Source: Forficula auricularia
Taxonomy: Eukaryota > Arthropoda > Insecta > Dermaptera > Forficulidae
Direction: 5' to 3'
Length of the DNA: 64,000 bases
NCBI GenBank assembly: GCA_024734495.1
Contig: JALMQS010000030.1
Coordinates: 36,325,493-36,389,492 of the forward strand
Under the pieces are notes generated by a model. The model worked only from the letters and a program-made list of their open reading frames with translations, ran no database searches and was not told where the DNA came from. This document shows positions 10,471 through 20,659 of the stretch, one piece after another. How positions within the stretch are numbered: the first letter of the stretch is position 1; the number at the start of each line of letters is the position of its first letter. A program made the position numbers and the translations under genes.

Positions 10471-11491
10471 TAATATATATATAAAATTAAGGTTTTGTCT
10501 GTACATTGATCCAAATCACGCCAAATTTTGGTTGCACACGTTTCAAGCAAAGTTATGAACGAAAACACCCCAAACAAAATTCCTGTCTGTCTGTATGTAC
10601 GTTGTTTCCGTGGTTTCCGCGAAAAGTTGCTCACGATTCACGTAAAAAACGGCTGAAGGGATTATTATGAAATTTCATATTTACATCAGATGTCTTCTAA
10701 CTTACGTTTAGCTATATAACGTTTTGATATTTTGACCCCAGAAGGGGTTTGGGGGGGGGGCGCACGAATGAAAATTATCAAATAACTCCTAAAACTATTA
10801 ACCCTACCGGCAAATTTTATGATAACAAAGTTGTAGGGGATGTGATTTCTGACAACTTTTGTTTAAAAAAAATTTCCCCAAAAAACTATCCAAAAAGGGG
10901 GAGGGGTGAAACAATGTAAATTCTTGCCCTTGGAGCAAACTCAACCAAATTTTGTATACATAATCTCTGGGCTCTAGAGAGCTAGAAATGCGAAAATCTA
11001 ACCAGCCAAAATGGGGGGGGGGGGGGAAGGGTCAAAAAATGAGAAAATTCTTTCTCTGGGGCCAAAACTCAACTAGAATTTTGTATACATAATCTGTGGG
11101 TCACTAGAAGGCTAGAAATGCCAAATGCTGGGTGCGGGGGGTGGCATGGGGGTGGGGGTGAAGGAGTGAGGCTGGAGTAGGGTGGGGAGTGCTGGGGGTG
11201 GTGCGGGGTGGGGTCCAGAGGCGGCATAGGCGGGGGTGGGGTCCAGGTGACTAGGCGGGGTAGTGAGTGCGCAGGGTTGTAGGGTCCGGGGTGGGGTCGG
11301 AGTGGACGGGGTGCGAGGTAGGTGGGGTGGGGGCGGGGGTTGGGAGCAGGTGCGGGGTGCTGGATGGGTTTTGGGGGGTGCTGGGTGGGTGGAAGTGGGG
11401 GGTAAGGGTGTGGGTTCGAGGGCTGGGCGTCCGGGGGGCGTGCCCCTTGTGCTAGCGGGGGGGGCCGCGCGAAGGCGGCGCTTGCAACTAG
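10471..11491 (+). mobile_element. Helitron (non-autonomous), family F, copy 1
   Basis: The 5' end matches the second copy at 16474 (TCTATATATATAAAATTAAGG there; slightly mutated here). The 3' end has the hairpin-rich GCGCGAAGGCGGCGC followed by TTGCAACTAG and then T, which is the classic Helitron CTRR-T terminus. The insertion splits a family A repeat (10404-10470 and 11492-11900) between A and T with no duplication, as expected of Helitrons. No Rep/helicase frame is present. Positions 11130-11470 are an extremely G-rich internal region. Confidence 0.8.
11130..11470 (+). repeat. G-rich minisatellite inside Helitron
   Basis: About 340 bases with GGGG runs every few bases and recurrent GGGGTGGGGTCC-like subunits, in a genome that is otherwise AT-rich. 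The plus strand has high G-quadruplex potential. The 60-80 codon frames here are low-complexity Gly/Trp/Val artefacts. Confidence 0.85.
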
Positions 11492-11900
11492 TATTTAATA
11501 TTGAATAAAATTATTTATAATCATGTAAGGGGAGGGGGGGGGGTGAGTTTTTTGCATTTTTTTAGACTTCTGGGGTCTCCCACTGATTATGTATACAAAA
11601 TAATTAGAGTTGAGTTTGCCCAAGTGGCCTAGATTTTTAATTTGTAACCCCCCTTCACCCCCCCATTAATTTTGAGTCGATATGCACCAAAATCTAATCA
11701 GCTCTTAATGTCAATGGACAAAAACTACGTGTGAGGTATTTGGTTTCGATATTCTCACTCAGTTTTTGAGCTAGCTCGTCCACAAAAATTTGGTAACGCA
11801 CAGACTAACAGAGCATTTTGACAAAACAATTATTATCTCGAAAAATATAATTTTTTCGATGTTAACTTATTAGGGCTTTTTATAGACCAAAACGCCAAAA
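11492..11900 (-). repeat. Family A repeat, right part
   Basis: Continues family A after the Helitron: TAATCATGTAAGG, GATTATGTATACAAAAT, AATCTAATCAGCTCTTAA, AGCTAGCTCGTCCACAAAAA and ATTATTATCTCGAAAAATAT. It breaks off at about 11900 without the terminal hairpin. Confidence 0.8.
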
Positions 11901-12401
11901 TAGGCCTCCATTTTTATTCCCATCAGAACGGACTTTGAACCCCAAACTGGTAAAATTTGTACCGCTTTGCGGTCCAAAGTCTGACCTAACTTAACATGGA
12001 GATAGAATCTACTTTGAGCCCCACCTCCTAAATAAGAACTTAGGAGGCTTAATGTAGGGTTTAAATTTCGACTCGGGCAGTACTTTCTAGTTGAATTTTC
12101 TCTTCAAGTGTACAACAGGCACCTTAAGGTATGGAGTCTGTCTCGCACTTGGCCCGCTTAAACTTACAAAGGATCATTATATGTTTTACTTTATAATGTC
12201 CTTCTGTTGCTTGATATCTTCATTGTCTCCGCTCAAATCTCTTCTGTTCCAGCGAATCCTTATTAGAAAGGTCTATTGTTATCGGAACAGCGTATTAAAA
12301 TTGAAATACAAACCTTAAAGCGAATTTTTTTTTGACTTTCTTATTTTTTTTTTGTTTTGTTTTGGGTGGAAAATTGAAAAAAAAAAAAAAGTATCGGTTG
12401 C
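11901..12401. other. Unassigned intergenic sequence upstream of candidate promoter
   Basis: No repeat family recognised. Contains AT-tracts, with poly(T) and poly(A) runs at 12326-12400, directly before a TATA box. Confidence 0.25.
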
Positions 12402-12409
12402 TATAAAAG
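12402..12409 (+). promoter_or_regulatory. Candidate TATA box
   Basis: TATAAAAG lies 30-40 bases before the GC-richer segment treated here as a possible first exon. A lone TATA box is weak evidence; it is listed because of the downstream splice donor. Confidence 0.3.
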
Positions 12410-12431
12410 GATGTCGCTTGGGGGGTTGTTG

Positions 12432-12652
12432 AATAGGCGCATGCGTCCTCGAGCTTGTCTCACACGGGGGAGTGCAAGGGGGCTTTGCCATGCGGACCCC
12501 TTTTCCGAAAGACAGAGCCAGTGGTTGCCGGCTTCGCGCTTTGCTCACAATGCCTGTTTTGTTGTCCCATAACGCGAACAAGACACCTGTCGTCCTCCAC
12601 AACCACAATGATCAACAATTTCGCCACTAGAAGGAAAATTCTTACAAATACG
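12432..12652 (+). other. Candidate first exon with splice donor
   Basis: A GC-richer, non-repetitive stretch follows a TATA box and ends at a consensus donor (ACG, then GTAAGTGA from 12653). The ATG at 12608 in context CCACAATGA would give 15 codons (MINNFATRRKILTNT) ending exactly at the donor in phase 0. Several upstream ATGs would be short uORFs, so the exon could equally be non-coding. No protein family is recognisable from 15 residues. The intron immediately enters a decayed transposon at 12762. The signals are seen directly; that this is a gene is inference. Confidence 0.3.
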
Positions 12653-12830
12653 GTAAGTGATATTCCTACTTACTATTATCTTTTTAAACATTTTTCGCCT
12701 AATATATTTAAAAATATATAATTTTAATAATTTTCCCCGGATATTTTTGGGTTTTACAGGGTATACTGGGTGAGTTTTTTTTTTATCTTGAGACAGTCTT
12801 ATCACTCAAAAACAGTGCATTATATTAAAA

Positions 12831-13700
12831 AAGTTTCAAATAAAAGTTTATATATATCATAGGGGAAACTAAACTATGCTATTGTTTGTCGACCTAGAAC
12901 AAGCTTTCAAGGGTATTTCAATGTTAAGTTCTGATTTTTAAATAGAAACCCATATGTTTCTTTACATATTCTGAATCTACAAAAAAAATTGAACAACTTT
13001 TATTAAAACTATTTTTTTTATAGGACATCAAATAAAAAAAATATTAAATCAATTAGATTTCAAAAAAATCCTAATAATTATTTTGAACAATTATTCAAAT
13101 TAATTATCAAATAATAATGATTAAATAATTAATTGTTAAATAAATATTTATTAAATTGAAAAGTCACAACAATGAAAATAAGTGTTTATAATGATATTAA
13201 AACTTCATATTATACGAAAGTACACTGATTTAAGAGATTATTTTCTACTCATTAGAACTATTTAAAGTTTCAAATAAAAGTTTATTTATATCAGGGAGGG
13301 AACTAAACTATGCAATTGTTTGTCGACCTAGAACAAGCTTTCAAGGGTGTTTCAATGTCAAGTTCTGTTTTTTAAATAGAACCCTATATATATATTCTAT
13401 ACGTCTACAAAAAAAAAACTGAACAACTTTCATAAGAAGTATTTTTTTATATGACATCAAACAAACTCAATATATGAATCAATTAGATCTCAAAAAAATC
13501 TTAATAATTATTTTTAACAATTATTCAACTTAATTATCAAATAATAATGATTAAATAATTAATTAAATTAATTAATTAAATAAATAATCATTAAATCGAA
13601 AAGTCACAACAATGAAAATAAGTGTTTATAATGATATTAAAACTTCGTTATACTCAGATTTAAGAGATTATTTTCTACTTAATAGAACTATTTAAAATTC
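12831..13700 (+). repeat. 435-bp internal direct duplication of family B
   Basis: The segment starting at 12831 (AAGTTTCAAATAAAAGTTTA) recurs at about 13264 with the same order of features to about 13700, for example CTAGAACAAGCTTTCAAGGG and ATAATGATTAAATAATTAAT. It is a tandem duplication of the subterminal region. Confidence 0.75.
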
Positions 13701-13768
13701 TTTATTTTAAAAAAGTTTATTTCTTGTATCAATCGAGTAGATAGCTATATTGTATTACTATAATAAAA

Positions 13769-14055
13769 ATGGAGCATTTTTTTGTTGAAGACAGAATTGA
13801 AATGGTCTTAATTTATGCGGTGAATCTGGAATAAGTGTTATAGGGCTGCCATTGAAATGGATGCCGAGCGTTATTCTGATAAGAATACACCCTCACAAGC
13901 TTCATTTTATCGTGTTCTAAATCTATTTAAAAAAGAAAAGAAATGTAAAGGCTACGAAGAAACTTAAAAGGCCAAAATAACGAAATTGGAACTGGAATTC
14001 ATCCAAAAGACTTTGAGATACATTCTGGAATACGTCACAGAACATTGTCGCAAAA
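13769..14055 (+). pseudogene. DUF4817-like helix-turn-helix relic
   Basis: The first frame gives VEDRIEMVLIYAV and breaks. After a frameshift near 13830 the next frame reads YRAAIEMDAERYSDKNTPSQ then ASFYRVLNLFKKE. This matches the pattern of the DUF4817-type N-terminal helix-turn-helix (erxemvliyGxxxxNarxAarxyxerfPdrxxPsxxtfxrvxxxlre) found in insect transposon-encoded proteins. Stops and frameshifts show it is dead. It lies in the middle of the family B element, so it is probably what is left of its transposase or DNA-binding protein. Confidence 0.6.
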
Positions 14056-14281
14056 TTATTAAATTATTAATTATTATTAAATTATTTATTTAATAATTAA
14101 ATATTTGATCATTATTTTTTGATAATTAAGTTTAATGATTGTTAAGAATAATTAAATATTTGATTTTTTTGAGATTTAATATTTTGTTTATTTGATGTCG
14201 TATAAAAAAATAATTCTAATGAAAGTTGTTCAGTTTTTTTTTTTTTTTTTAATTTAGGCTATATAAAGAAAAATATAGGTT

Positions 14282-14601
14282 TGTAGCGGCCCGTTCTTGC
14301 TCATGTGCCTCGAGCCTTGAGACACGGCCGCTAGATGACTCAGTCGGATCGTTGTGTCGTTTAGCAATAGTGAAATATTATCACCCATGCTATATTAAAG
14401 CGACTCGATTCGATTGGGAAAGGAACGGATTCGGACACGCGAATCTGGAGGGGCCAAATGCCAACCAGCAGCCCCTCCCCTGCACACACCTATATGAACA
14501 CGCAACCTACAACCTGCACTCAACAGATTGTTAGGACCCCATCGACTTGATGGGGGGCGCACAAAGCACCACACAGCACTCACTTCAAGAGAGCCCTAAC
14601 A
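14282..14601 (+). mobile_element. Solo LTR (BEL/Pao-like), nested
   Basis: A 320-bp insertion begins TGTAGCGGCCCG and ends CCCTAACA, the TG...CA pattern of an LTR. It is flanked by an exact 7-base duplication, ATAGGTT (14275-14281 and 14602-14608). It interrupts the family B element and is GC-richer than its host. No internal region remains, which fits a solo LTR formed by recombination. The BEL/Pao label rests only on the TGTAGCGGC start. A 7-base duplication is longer than the usual 4-6. Confidence 0.6.
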
Positions 14602-14775
14602 ATAGGTTTCTATTTAAAAAACAGAACCTGACCTTGAAATACCCGTGCAAGCTTGTTCTAAGTGGACAAACAATAGCGTAGTTTAGTTTCCCCCCCTGAT
14701 AAAAATAAACTTTTATTTGAAACTTTTTTTGATATAATCCACTGTTTTTGAGTTATAAGATTGTCTCAAGATATA

Positions 14776-15150
14776 TTGAAAGAGCGAGGTTTGCTGGGGA
14801 ATTATTTTCATTTTTTTTAATTATTATTATTATTTTATCAACGGCTTGTTTTGTTTTGATTCAACCACATGGTTTAATTGTATTCAACCACATGTTAATA
14901 AATTTTGTTTAATAAAAAAAAACTCATTCCCACAATTCCCAAAACTGAGACCGGATGGTTGTGGAAATACTACTTATATATTTTTGATTACTTGTTATTC
15001 TATTTAATAAATACAGTGTTTTTTATAAAACATTTCGGGCCGAAAAAATAGGTGGTTAAATGAGTTAAAAATAACCTGGAGATATAGCCCCCTCAAGATG
15101 GTCTTAATTATTAATTTCTAGGGAAAAATGAACTATTAATTCCCAAGATA
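14776..15150. other. Unassigned AT-rich sequence
   Basis: No gene seen. Contains a short ATT trinucleotide run at about 14820-14835. Confidence 0.25.
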
Positions 15151-15159
15151 TTCACAAAG

Positions 15160-15375
15160 AGAAACAAAGAGGTTGTCCTCTGCTTGATGCAAATAAACAT
15201 ACACACATATATATCGAGATGATATATCTGTATATATATATTATTTATTTGTTTGAGACTATAGTTTCGAAGACTTTGGTCTTCATCTTCACTCTTTTTT
15301 AATTATAAATGTTGTTTTTCATGGAGTCAATATCGTATGGATATTGAAAATTTGATGTTCCTTCTTCACTGGTGG
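15160..15375 (-). mobile_element. Penelope-like terminal repeat fragment
   Basis: Matches the left ends of 29637-30284 and 46338-47471: CACAAAGAGAAACAAAGAGG, TCCTCTGCTTGATGCAAATA, GTTTGAGACTATAGTTTCG and TGGAGTCAATATCGTATGG. The minus strand carries a hammerhead-like motif at 15255-15294 with stem GAAGAC/GUCUUC, but its first box reads GUGAAGA instead of CUGANGA. Confidence 0.65.
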
Positions 15376-15737
15376 TCAGAGAAAAAATACGGTATTTGTT
15401 TTGATACAAAGCCAAAAAATTTAACATTGACACCCTTGAGAAAATCTGAAATGAATACAAAGACTCCCCACTGTGGTCTCAATTTTTGATTTTCAGGGAA
15501 AAATAAACTATTAATTCCAAAGATATAATTATCGATTCTAGTTCAAGAGTATATAGAGATATTAAATACGCTATTTTTTTTTTAAATAAATCGAAAAAAA
15601 TTAAACTTTGACACCCTTGAGAAAATCTGAAATGATTACAAATAGTTTTTTGCTCAATAGCTCATTTTAGCTGGTTGGGCTTGAGCAATTTTAATTGGGC
15701 GGTCGCCATACCTCGTCCAAGCATGGGACCCCCACTG
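15376..15737. other. Unassigned sequence with a short duplication
   Basis: The phrase TTTGACACCCTTGAGAAAAT occurs near 15424-15445 and again near 15605-15625, together with CTGAAATGA. This is a partial direct repeat of about 180-bp period. No gene. Confidence 0.4.
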
Positions 15738-16012
15738 TTTAGAAGATATAATTTTAAAATTGTTTATTGATTGTTTAACAATAATCCAATTTATTGTTAC
15801 GCTGACAATAATACAGTTCTCGAACTTCAATGTTTAGAAGATATAGTTTTAAAATTGTTTATTGATTGTTTAACAATAATCCAATTTATTGTTACGCTGA
15901 CAATAATACAGTTCTCGAACTTCAATGTTTAGAAGATATAATTTTAAAATTGTTTATTGATTGTTTAACAATAATCCAATTTATTGTTACGCTGACAATA
16001 ACAAAGTTCTCA
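15738..16012 (+). repeat. 95-bp tandem repeat, about 2.9 copies
   Basis: Units begin TTTAGAAGATATA at 15738, 15833 and 15928. They are nearly identical (one A/G difference noted in the second), pointing to recent amplification. Each unit contains TTGTTTAACAATAA, itself a short inverted repeat. Confidence 0.95.
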
Positions 16013-16473
16013 AAAAAAATTTTTTTTGTTTGAAAAGCCAACTCTTGCTCCTTTGATTAATTTTGATTTATCTGCTCATAAAAATTGCAAGTCTCGTAAC
16101 TTAAGTTATCACTAATGAAGGTAAGACGCAATGTTATCTAATTTCTAGGCACGTAGCATTCCTCACACATATTTCCTTTTAAATCAGAAATTCTTCAGTT
16201 TTTTAAAGAAATTATCGTTGTAGAGCTTCACTCTCTAGGGCAGTGTTCCGCAAAGTGTGTGACGCGGCACACTGGTGTACCGTGGTCATTAGTTGGTGTG
16301 CCGCGGAAAAATGTCAAGTTTTGTGAAGATAATGCACCTAGACATAGCTGAGAGTTATGCGAGCAGCCTTATCAACGATTGCTCCAAATTTTGATCGCCT
16401 GTGCTCAATTAAGCAGGCTCACATTTCTCATTAAACATCTTTTCATATTATATTGATTATAATAATAAATAAA
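16013..16473. other. Unassigned sequence with hAT-type terminus
   Basis: At 16241 the text CAGTGTTCCGCAAAGTGTGT followed by GACGCGGCACACTGGTG is a strong hAT terminal sequence. The opposite end was not found before the Helitron at 16474, so the element is truncated or interrupted. Confidence 0.45.
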
Positions 16474-17268
16474 TCTATATATATAAAATTAAGGTTTTGT
16501 CTGTACATTGGTCCAAATCACGCCAAATTTTGGATGCACACGTTTCAAGCAAAGTTATGAACCAAAACACCCTCAACAAAATGCCTGTCTGTCTGTCTGT
16601 ATGTATGTCTGTGTCAGTGGTTTCCCAAAAGTTGCTCACGATTCACGTAAAAACGGCTGAAGCGATTATTATGAAATTTCATATTTACATCAGATGTCTT
16701 CTAACTGAAGTTTTTAGCTATATAACTTTTTGATATTTTGACCCCAGAAGGGGGTTTGGGGGGCACGAATGAAAATTATCAAATAGCTCCTAAACACTTA
16801 ACTCTACGGCAAATTCTATTATGAGCAAAGTTGTAGGGGATGTGTTTTCGGACAATTTTTGTTTAAAAAAATTCCCTAAAAAACCACCTATAAAGGGGAC
16901 GGGGGTGTCAAAATATGAAAATTCTTGCCCTTAGAGCCAACTTAACAAAATTCTCTATACATAATCTGTGGGTCACTAGAAGGCTAGAAATGCAAAAAAA
17001 CTGGGTGCGAGGGTGAAGTGATGATGCGGGAGTGGGGTGCGGATGGGTGGAGAGCACGGGGTGGGGTCCGGGGGGGGGGGGTGCAGGGTGGAGTGGAGGG
17101 TTTAGGTGAGGGTACAGAGGCGTAATGGGGGGGACTCAGAGGCGTAGTGTGGTGGTGCGGGGTGGGGTCCGGGGTCCAGGGTGGGGTGTGGGGCGGGGTG
17201 GGGTGGTGGAGTGAGGGTTCAAATGAGGATCCAGAGTCTTAGTGGGGTGGTGCGGGGTGGGTGGGTGG
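16474..17268 (+). mobile_element. Helitron, family F, copy 2 (3' truncated)
   Basis: The 5' end TCTATATATATAAAATTAAGG and the following 280 bases match 10471-10760, including GTCCAAATCACGCCAAATTT, the CTGT/TATG short repeats and TTGCTCACGATTCACGTAAA. A G-rich region spans 17000-17268, as in copy 1. The CTAG terminus is missing; the sequence runs straight into family A at about 17269. Confidence 0.75.
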
Positions 17269-17935
17269 GGCAAATTTCGTACGTAGTAAGAGCTGATTAG
17301 ATTTTGGTGCATATCGATCCAAAATTAAGGTGGGTGGAGGGGTTTAAAATTAAAAATCTAGGCCATTTGACAAAGCTCAACCAAATTTTGTATACATAAT
17401 CAGTAGGAGCCCAGAAGTCTAAAAAAATGCAAAAAATAACCACCCAAAATGGGGGGGGGGGGTAAAAAAATGAAAATCTAAGCTCTTGTATGAAACGCGA
17501 CCAAATTTTGTATACATAATCAGTGGGCCCCCAGAAGACTATAAATGCAAAAACTAATCTCCCAAAATGGGGGGGGGGGGTTCTGGGTCAAAAAATTAAT
17601 ATCTAGGCCATTTGACCAAACTCAACGAAATTTTGTATACATAACCAGTGGGACCCCAGAAGTCTAAAAATGGAAAAACTAAGCGCCCAAAATGGGGGTG
17701 GGGGTGGGGGGGGATGCATGGTCAAAAAAATTAAAATCTTCTCCATTTGACCAAACTTAACCAAATTTTGTATACATAATCAGTGGGATCCCAGAAGTCT
17801 AAAAATGGAAAAACTAACCCCCCCTACATGATTATAAATAATTTTATTAAATATTAAATATAAATGAGGGGCCAGGTTGTATGGTAAAGTCAAGAGGATG
17901 GCCACATCAGAACATGTCAGCTTAAGTTTTTGAGA
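17269..17935 (+). repeat. Family A repeat, copy with expanded subrepeats
   Basis: Starts inside family A (AAATTTCGTACGTAG, AAGAGCTGATTAG). It holds four subrepeat units of roughly 110-125 bases around 17385-17820, each with TTTTGTATACATAATCAGTG and CAGAAGTCTAAAAATG plus a G-run, and ends with the family 3' side (GTATGGTAAAGTCAAG). Confidence 0.8.
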
Positions 17936-18408
17936 TATTTTTGATTCAAACTCGGTAAAAATCATTCAAATGAAGTCAGGCATATTGACAATGATAATTT
18001 AAAAAAAAAATTTAGATCTATGATATTAATGTGTTAAATAAGCTTCTAAATATTGACTGGTTTTGTGCATTGTATAACGACACTAATCGGGTTCCGTTGT
18101 TCTTTTGTACGGAACCCTAAAAAGCGAGTAAAATTCGCCCCGCCGGCTGTGATCGGTCATATTGTACTATTAATTTCCCATAATTGGCATTGATAAATGT
18201 AAATTTACCTCGAGTTAACCGCAATCAATACCGACTGGATACGCCAATATCCATGAAAACATTTGTTTTTTAACTATCCATCTAGTCGTTATCTTTCTTT
18301 TATTACTTTGAACTTTTATCTAAAATTAAATTTGCTTAAATTAAAAAAGTGAGTGAGCTTCTTATTACTTTGCTCTTCTATGCATTATTAAAAGCATCAT
18401 CTATATAT
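17936..18408. other. Unassigned sequence with GGGTTCCGT hairpin
   Basis: GGGTTCCGT (18089-18097) pairs with ACGGAACCC (18109-18117), a hairpin common at repeat ends in insect genomes. The rest (18120-18400) is unique-looking without coding signal. Confidence 0.35.
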
Positions 18409-18600
18409 ACCGGGTGAGTTTTTTATTTGGACTCAAAAACAGTGCATTATATGAAAAAAAGTTTCAAATAAAAGTTTATTTATATCAAGGGGGAAACTAA
18501 ACTACACTATTGCTTGTCGACATAGAACAAGCTTTCAAGGGTATTTCAAGGTCAAGTTCTGTTTTTTAAATAGGACCCTATATTTTTCTTTACGTCTTCT
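18409..18600 (+). repeat. Family B terminus fragment
   Basis: Begins ACCGGGTGAGTTTTTTATTT and follows family B to about 18600, where Penelope-derived sequence takes over. Confidence 0.65.
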
Positions 18601-18820
18601 TAATCTACAAAAAAATTTTTTAAAGAAATTTTTCCCTCCGTTATTCAAAATTGTATTTTGCCTTTGGCTGTTAATACCACCATTCTCCATTCTACCCCTA
18701 TTATTCACCAAAAACACATCAAACGCCCTCCTTATGAAAAACTCAGGGTAATTATTTTTCTTTAATATGCCTGATTCTCTCCAAAATTGTCATATGAAAA
18801 ATCTCCACTGAGATAAATAG

Positions 18821-19372
18821 CACGATGCAATAGCCATATCATTCCTAATTTCTGTGAGGAAAAATTTCTTTAAATTTCCTTTTATCCCAGAAATCTCACA
18901 TAAAGTTGATAGATGTTTGGAGAAAACAAATTCGAAATTAGCTTTTTATAACATTTTAACTGTGGGTTCATTGTATAGTAGATTAAAAGATGGAACAGAG
19001 AAGGAAAAAAAGTCAGGCGTTGTATATAAGATACCCTGTTCATGTGGAAAAGCATATATAGGACAGACATCGCAATATTTAAAAAAAAGATTAACACAAC
19101 ATATATATGATTGTAGAGTGTCTAATATTTTAAAAAATGACAAAACCGCCCTAGCTACCCATCATTTTGATCTAAATCATCAATTCAAGTTTGATGATAC
19201 ATTAATATTAGATTTTGAACCAGTGTATTTTAAAAGAACAATAAGTGAAATGATTCACATTTCGTTAAATGATACAGTGAATTTTAGAACAGACACCCAG
19301 AATTTAAGTGGCATATATAGTTTTTTGCTAGACAGGTATAAGGATAAAAATAAAAAGTTAAAAAATAAATAA
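18821..19372 (+). pseudogene. Penelope-like GIY-YIG endonuclease domain
   Basis: The frame is open from just after a TAG at 18818 to a TAA at 19370-19372 and has no ATG at its start, so it is the C-terminal end of a truncated protein. It contains SHKVDRCLEKTNSKLAF, the linker usual in Penelope-like polyproteins, then GVVYKIPCSCGKAYIGQT. The GVVY is the GIY motif and AYIG the YIG motif, with a Cys pair between them. Downstream are KKRLTQH (with the conserved basic residue), ATHHFDLNHQF, and an ISEMIHIS segment with the expected Glu. The catalytic set therefore looks present even though the polymerase is gone. GIY-YIG domains nick target DNA during Penelope insertion. Call is firm. Confidence 0.9.
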
Positions 19373-19822
19373 TAATAAAAAATTTCAAAAATAAATGCAA
19401 TTAGATGTTGAAAATAAAAATAGATTTCTAATGGATATTTTTTTCATCTAATAATAACTTGACTGGTGTCGTTGACATATATTTTATTAATATATAAGTT
19501 TAATTTATTCGAAGTTGAGATTTTTGTATATAGGGATAAAAAGAAAAATATTCTATTCTATTTTTTGTAAGAAGTGATTACTGTTCTGTTCTGTATTGAT
19601 AAGGTTGTTATTAAAAAGAGAAAAAAATTGTGTTTTTTGTGAATGTGCCAAATATCTTTTGAAAATTGTATTCTGATGGCCTTCAATGGTAACGAAGGTA
19701 AGAAGAAAATTTAAACGAATGTGTGACATGACTATTTGGTAGGTAAACTATTGATACATGTTTGTTTTTGGATTCTGACTGTACTTTTGTAAATTAATAT
19801 CAAGAATGTTCTTATAATTATA

Positions 19823-19866
19823 GAAGCCCTGAAGAAGTCGGCAAAGTCGACGAAACGTTGGTGGAT
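19823..19866 (+). ncRNA. Hammerhead ribozyme motif (complete core)
   Basis: CUGAAGA at 19829-19835, one extra A, stem II GUCG/CGAC with loop GCAAAGU, GAAA at 19852-19855, then ACGUU, whose ACGU is self-complementary, and the cleavage triplet GUU. Short stem I: GCC/GGU. Such minimal hammerheads are known in the terminal repeats of Penelope-like elements. Confidence 0.65.
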
Positions 19867-19985
19867 AAATAAAAAAGTCACACATAAAAAACTTGTCCTT
19901 ATTTTCCCAATATAAACTTTCAAATTATAAATTAAATTATGGACGGAAATGATAATAATAATTGAATTTATTAAAAAATTTTTAG

Positions 19986-20659
19986 TAAAATTCCCAATAG
20001 ATGGACAGTAATAATAAAATATTTTAATAAAGATTTTTTTTTCGAGTCCCGTTCTCTATATTATTTTTATTATCTTCTAAATTGAAAGTAAAAAAATCAA
20101 CTGGTGTGGTCACCGCAGGAGTTTAAGATTCGCATTTTTTTGAAATAATCGCGACACTCCTAATTTACACCGCCTTCCTTTATTTAAATCGGATTACAAT
20201 TTATACACGACTAATAGCTCATGACACTTAATAAAAAATTTTAAGGTAATTATTTGTTTAAATATAAAAACAATTTTCGTATAGAAAATAAAACATTTCG
20301 AAAAAGAAAACAATTGATTCTAGAAATTTTATTTTGAAAGTTTGCTTTCAGTGTAGATATAATATTTTTGTATCGTTAATTTCAAAATTATGATAGTTAT
20401 CTATGGCATGAATGGCCAACATAGAGAATAGATTTCGGTGGGGTTCGCAGCTGATATTATTAATATATTGTCTTTAACTAGTGCCAGGTACTGCGTAAAG
20501 AATAGGTGTCCGCCTGTATCTATGCAACCGAAAGACGCCTCTGGATGGGACTAGCCTACCCTACAGGCGACCTTGTTAAATGAACATTTTTCATATGTTA
20601 AATCCCACAAACATATATTATTATATATTAAAATTTGGAAATTTAATTGAACTCAAAAA
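19986..20659. other. AT-rich sequence with C' fragment
   Basis: 20110-20235 is a minus-strand fragment of repeat C' (TATTTATTTTACGACACTCC-type text and ATCGGATT). 20470-20575 repeats text also at 8400-8490 (CCGCCTGTAT, GCAACCGAA, GCCTCTGGAT). No gene. Confidence 0.4.

Larger units (their letters stand above)
12762..14775. mobile_element. Family B DNA transposon, decayed, with nested solo LTR
   Basis: The left terminus TATACTGGGTGAGTTTTTT (12762) and a right subterminal region (14610-14775) are inverted relative to each other over about 170 bases, sharing GTTTCAAATAAAAGTTTAT-type and TAGAACAAGCTT-type text. The outermost right end is missing. Inside are a direct duplication, a DUF4817-like relic and an inserted LTR. 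A TA next to the terminus would suit a Tc1/mariner-like superfamily, but class assignment is uncertain. Confidence 0.6.
18601..19985 (+). mobile_element. Penelope-like element 1 (5' truncated)
   Basis: Contains a GIY-YIG endonuclease frame (18821-19372), a long AT-rich 3' region, and a terminal part with a hammerhead motif (19823-19866) and the tail CATAAAAAACTTG... ATGGACGGAAATGATAATAA (to about 19965). The same tail occurs at 61400-61486. No reverse-transcriptase core is readable upstream, so the element is truncated. Confidence 0.7.

Noticed and set aside
11263..11508. Overlapping open frames in G-rich DNA
   Set aside because: Low-complexity frames created by the G-rich minisatellite inside a Helitron.
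15738..16012. CRISPR-like array
   Set aside because: Units are contiguous 95-bp tandem repeats with no spacers, in a eukaryotic genome.
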